From an uncultured Collinsella sp. (GTDB taxonomy: Bacteria > Actinomycetota > Coriobacteriia > Coriobacteriales > Coriobacteriaceae): a stretch of DNA of 6,619 nt. The position numbers and the translations under genes were made by a program. Below are positions 4,305-6,619 of this stretch, in pieces (positions within the stretch are counted from its first letter, which is position 1; the number at the start of each line of letters is the position of its first letter). The notes beneath the pieces are model-generated. The model saw only the letters and a program-made list of their open reading frames with translations, was not told the origin of the DNA and did not search any database. The stretch spans positions 1 through 6,619 of the forward strand of contig CABSMB010000078.1 of NCBI GenBank assembly GCA_902478705.1, given 5' to 3'.

Positions 4305-6619
4305 TTATTCCTCGTCGTTGTCCTTGGCCTCTTCGGCATCGTCGGTGTCTACGAGCTGGTTGAGCAGCTCGTCGAGGGAAGCCATGTCCTCGTTGATGGC
4401 ACCGTTGGCGGGAGCCTTCTTGTCGTCGATCGGGGCGCCCAGGAGCTCCTCGTCCTCGTCGGCGTGATGCGTCGGAGCAGCGGAGGTGCCCAGCAGGATG
4501 TCGTCCGGACCGTCGGGGCTAAAGACCATCTGCAGCAGCTGCGAGAGGTCTTCCTCGTCGGCAACGTCGTCGTTGTTCTCGAGGATGTAGAGCAGGTCGT
4601 GGGCCTCGAGGCCGTCACGGAGCTCCTCGATCGCCTTGGCGCCGATGCCGTCGATGCGCAGCAGATCCTCCTCGGACTTACCGACCAGGTCGCCGACCGT
4701 CTCGATGCCGACCTCGCTGAACTTGTTGGTCCAGCGCTGCGACACGCCCAGGTCGTCGAACAGGTACAGGCGAGCCTTCTCGGCGGAGATGGTGTGACCG
4801 TTGCGGGTGAACGAACCGTCAGCACCGCCGAACTCGTCGTAGCCGGCCCAGTCGAGCTGCTGCGGGAGCTGCTCGTCCAGGTCCTTGAGCTCCACGGGAG
4901 CCCACTCGGGCAGCGACTTGGCGTTGGGCGAAGCCGGGCCATCGATGTCCACATAGCCGTCGGCCGTGCGATACGTCAGCTTGGCGTTGGCGTAGGGCTT
5001 GAGGCCGGTACCAGCCGGGATCTTCTTACCAACGATGACGTTGGACTTAAGGTCGAGCAGGTGATCGACCTTGCCCTCGATGGCAGCCTCGGTAAGGACA
5101 CCAGCGGTACGGATGAACGAAGCGCTCGACAGCCAGGAGTCGATGTTGGACGCGACCTTGAGCGTACCCAGGATGACGGGCTCGGCCACGGGAGCCTGAC
5201 CGCCCAGACGGGCAACGCGCTCGACCTCGTCGGCGAACTCGTAGCGGTCGACGTACTGACCAAGCAGGTACTTGGAGTCACCGGGGTTGGTGATCTGAAC
5301 GCGACGCAGCATCTGACGTGCGAGCACCTCGATGTGCTTGTCGTTCAGGTCGACGCCCTGGCTGGTGTAGACGTCCTTAACGCTCTCGACGAAGGTGTGC
5401 ATCGTCGACTCGATGTCGGTCAGCTTACGCAGGTTGCGGAAGTTGACGAAGCCCTTGGTGATCTGGTCGCCGGCGCGAACCTCGCAGCCGTCCTCGATCT
5501 CGGGCATGAAGCGCACCGAAGCGGGGACGCGACGCTCGTCGAGGACACGGGTGTGATCCTCAGAGTCGGTGAGCGTCAGCACGTACTCGGACTTCTCGGG
5601 CTTAATCGAGAGGTGACCGGAGTACGGAGCCAGCTCGGCCTCGCGACCCAGGATCTTCTCGTTGACGTTGCCGACGATATCGAACATACGGCTGACCGTA
5701 GGCAGACCCTGCGTAATATCGTCGACGCCAGCGACGCCGCCGGAGTGAATGGTACGCATCGTAAGCTGCGTACCGGGCTCGCCGATGGACTGGGCGGCAA
5801 TAATGCCGACGGCAGTACCGATGGCGACCGGACGACGGGTGGAAAGATCCCAGCCGTAGCACTTCTGGCACACGCCGTACTTGGAGCGGCAGGTGAGCAG
5901 TGCGCGAAGGGTGACCTTCTTAAGGCCGGCATCGACCATCTTCTGGATGTCGGCGACCTTCTCGATGTAGCCATCCTGCTCAAAGAGCACGGTGCCATCG
6001 GGAGCCACGACGTCCTGGATGAAGCAACGGCCGACAAGGTCGGTGTTGAGGTCGGTGGTGCCGGGGATGATGAGGTTGTAGGTGACGCCCTCGTGCGTAC
6101 CGCAGTCCTCCTCGCGGACGATGACGTCCTGGGCCACGTCGACCAGACGACGGGTCAGGTAACCAGAGTCCGAGGTGTGGGATGCGGTATCGACCAGGCC
6201 CTTACGGGCGCCGTAGGTCGAAATGAAGTACTCGAGCGGCAGCAGGCCCTCGCGGAAGTTCGCCTTAATGGGAAGGTCGATCGTCTCGCCGGACATGTCT
6301 GCCATCAGGCCACGCATGCCGCCGAGCTGACGCAGCTGGGTCTTAGAACCACGGGCGCCGGAATCGGCCATCATGTACAGCGGGTTCTCCTCGTCGAACA
6401 TGTCGAGCATGAGCGCTGCAACCTTGTCGGTACAAGCGGTCCACTCGTTAACGACTTCGATGTGGCGCTCCGTCTCGTTGATGAAGCCCTCCTCGAAGTA
6501 CTCGTTGATCTGGTCGACGTTTGCCTGGGCGCGATCGAGCAGCTCCTGCTTCTCGGCAGGGATGAGAGCATCCCACACCGAGATGGTAAGGCCGGCGCGG
6601 GTAGCGTAGTGGAAGCCGG
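4305..6619 (-). CDS. rpoC: RNA polymerase beta' subunit, C-terminal part, with extended C-terminus
   Basis: Beta' forms the clamp and much of the active centre of RNA polymerase. About 770 codons are visible; the 5' part lies beyond the right edge, so the GTG at 6576-6578 is an internal Val, preceded in frame by [13 protein letters not shown]. The sequence [20 protein letters not shown] leads into the bridge helix (6147-6248). The second zinc site has four Cys (codons at 6102, 5889, 5868 and 5859, in EEDCGTHEG and [11 protein letters not shown]). The trigger loop [16 protein letters not shown] has no large insert. Conserved beta' ends at PAGTGL (5001-5018). Beyond it are another 231 residues: a linker of about 75, an alpha-CTD-like domain (4593-4778) and an acidic tail (4308-4580). 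Odd residues: Ile for the usual Phe before the trigger-loop His, and several bridge-helix changes. Stop TAA, then hairpins and a terminator. Confidence 0.98.
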   Translation of the reverse strand, partial: GFHYATRAGLTISVWDALIPAEKQELLDRAQANVDQINEYFEEGFINETERHIEVVNEWTACTDKVAALMLDMFDEENPLYMMADSGARGSKTQLRQLGGMRGLMADMSGETIDLPIKANFREGLLPLEYFISTYGARKGLVDTASHTSDSGYLTRRLVDVAQDVIVREEDCGTHEGVTYNLIIPGTTDLNTDLVGRCFIQDVVAPDGTVLFEQDGYIEKVADIQKMVDAGLKKVTLRALLTCRSKYGVCQKCYGWDLSTRRPVAIGTAVGIIAAQSIGEPGTQLTMRTIHSGGVAGVDDITQGLPTVSRMFDIVGNVNEKILGREAELAPYSGHLSIKPEKSEYVLTLTDSEDHTRVLDERRVPASVRFMPEIEDGCEVRAGDQITKGFVNFRNLRKLTDIESTMHTFVESVKDVYTSQGVDLNDKHIEVLARQMLRRVQITNPGDSKYLLGQYVDRYEFADEVERVARLGGQAPVAEPVILGTLKVASNIDSWLSSASFIRTAGVLTEAAIEGKVDHLLDLKSNVIVGKKIPAGTGLKPYANAKLTYRTADGYVDIDGPASPNAKSLPEWAPVELKDLDEQLPQQLDWAGYDEFGGADGSFTRNGHTISAEKARLYLFDDLGVSQRWTNKFSEVGIETVGDLVGKSEEDLLRIDGIGAKAIEELRDGLEAHDLLYILENNDDVADEEDLSQLLQMVFSPDGPDDILLGTSAAPTHHADEDEELLGAPIDDKKAPANGAINEDMASLDELLNQLVDTDDAEEAKDNDEE
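4308..4580 (-). other. Acidic C-terminal tail of RpoC with two LxxLL segments
   Basis: The last 91 residues of beta' are rich in Asp and Glu and mostly look disordered, except for two short amphipathic stretches, [11 protein letters not shown] (4524-4556) and [12 protein letters not shown] (4350-4385). These share an LxxLL core separated by an Ala/Pro/Gly/acidic linker. Such a pattern suggests docking peptides or a nucleic-acid-mimicking acidic tail comparable in character to the delta subunit of Firmicutes. No function is established. Confidence 0.6.
4593..4778 (-). other. Alpha-CTD-like helix-hairpin-helix domain within RpoC
   Basis: This in-frame segment of rpoC reads [14 protein letters not shown], then [17 protein letters not shown], then [10 protein letters not shown]. 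Set against E. coli alpha residues 257-307 (recalled from memory) it aligns with no gap and 18 identities in 51. Positions equivalent to R265 (codon 4734-4736), N268 (4725-4727), G296 (4641-4643), K298 (4635-4637) and E302 (4623-4625) are identical; C269 and S299 are Lys and Ala. Those five belong to the DNA-minor-groove surface of alpha-CTD. A generic helix-hairpin-helix fold is the alternative. A DNA-binding role is inference. Confidence 0.7.

Noticed and set aside
4349..4954. Alternative-frame Ser/Arg/Thr-rich frame inside the rpoC extension
   Set aside because: Off-frame reading of the acidic GC-rich tail; the in-frame protein is continuous with beta' and has an alpha-CTD-like domain.
6576..6578. 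GTG as the start of a 757-residue protein
   Set aside because: The frame stays open to the window edge and the upstream residues are typical beta', so this is an internal codon of rpoC.

Overview
The window is a stretch of bacterial chromosome in which every recognisable gene lies on the minus strand. Read in the direction of transcription (high to low coordinates) the order is: 3' part of rpoC (RNA polymerase beta'), an ECF sigma factor, its overlapping membrane-anchored anti-sigma-like partner, rpsL (S12), rpsG (S7) and the 5' part of fusA (EF-G). This is the classic rpoBC-str neighbourhood. High GC, a Gram-positive-type beta' with no large insert in the trigger loop, and the S7/S12 sequences suggest a high-GC Gram-positive. 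My best guess is the class Coriobacteriia, possibly Collinsella. That assignment is inference from pattern, not a database match.

Region by region: 4305-6619 is the C-terminal ~770 residues of beta', covering bridge helix, second zinc site and trigger loop. It is followed by an unusual ~231-residue C-terminal extension, which contains a segment that aligns without gaps to the C-terminal domain of the RNAP alpha subunit and ends in a very acidic tail. 3987-4304 (318 bp without a gene) holds several stem-loops, a strong intrinsic terminator, a ~40-bp dispersed repeat (copy B) and a good ECF-type promoter. 2441-3986 is the sigma/anti-sigma pair, closed by an intrinsic terminator at 2401-2434. 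1889-2440 (552 bp without a gene) holds that terminator, an inverted second copy of the 40-bp repeat (copy A), a 141-bp palindromic element with perfect 37-bp arms, and the sigma-70 promoter and leader of the str operon. 1-1888 is rpsL-rpsG-fusA, with strong Shine-Dalgarno sequences and hairpins in the leader and in the rpsL-rpsG gap.

The genes work together as core transcription (beta') and core translation (S12, S7, EF-G), probably as separate transcription units here. Between them sits a self-contained stress or envelope-sensing switch: an ECF sigma factor reading its own promoter and held by a membrane protein with a large external domain. The switch is bracketed by inverted copies of a repeat, has visibly lower GC in sampled lines, and interrupts the usual rpoC-rpsL adjacency, so it looks like a later insertion.

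The most interesting observation is the alpha-CTD-like domain on beta'. It keeps residues equivalent to E. coli alpha R265, N268, G296, K298 and E302, the core of the UP-element DNA-binding surface. If real, this polymerase would carry an extra promoter-DNA-reading module on its largest subunit.
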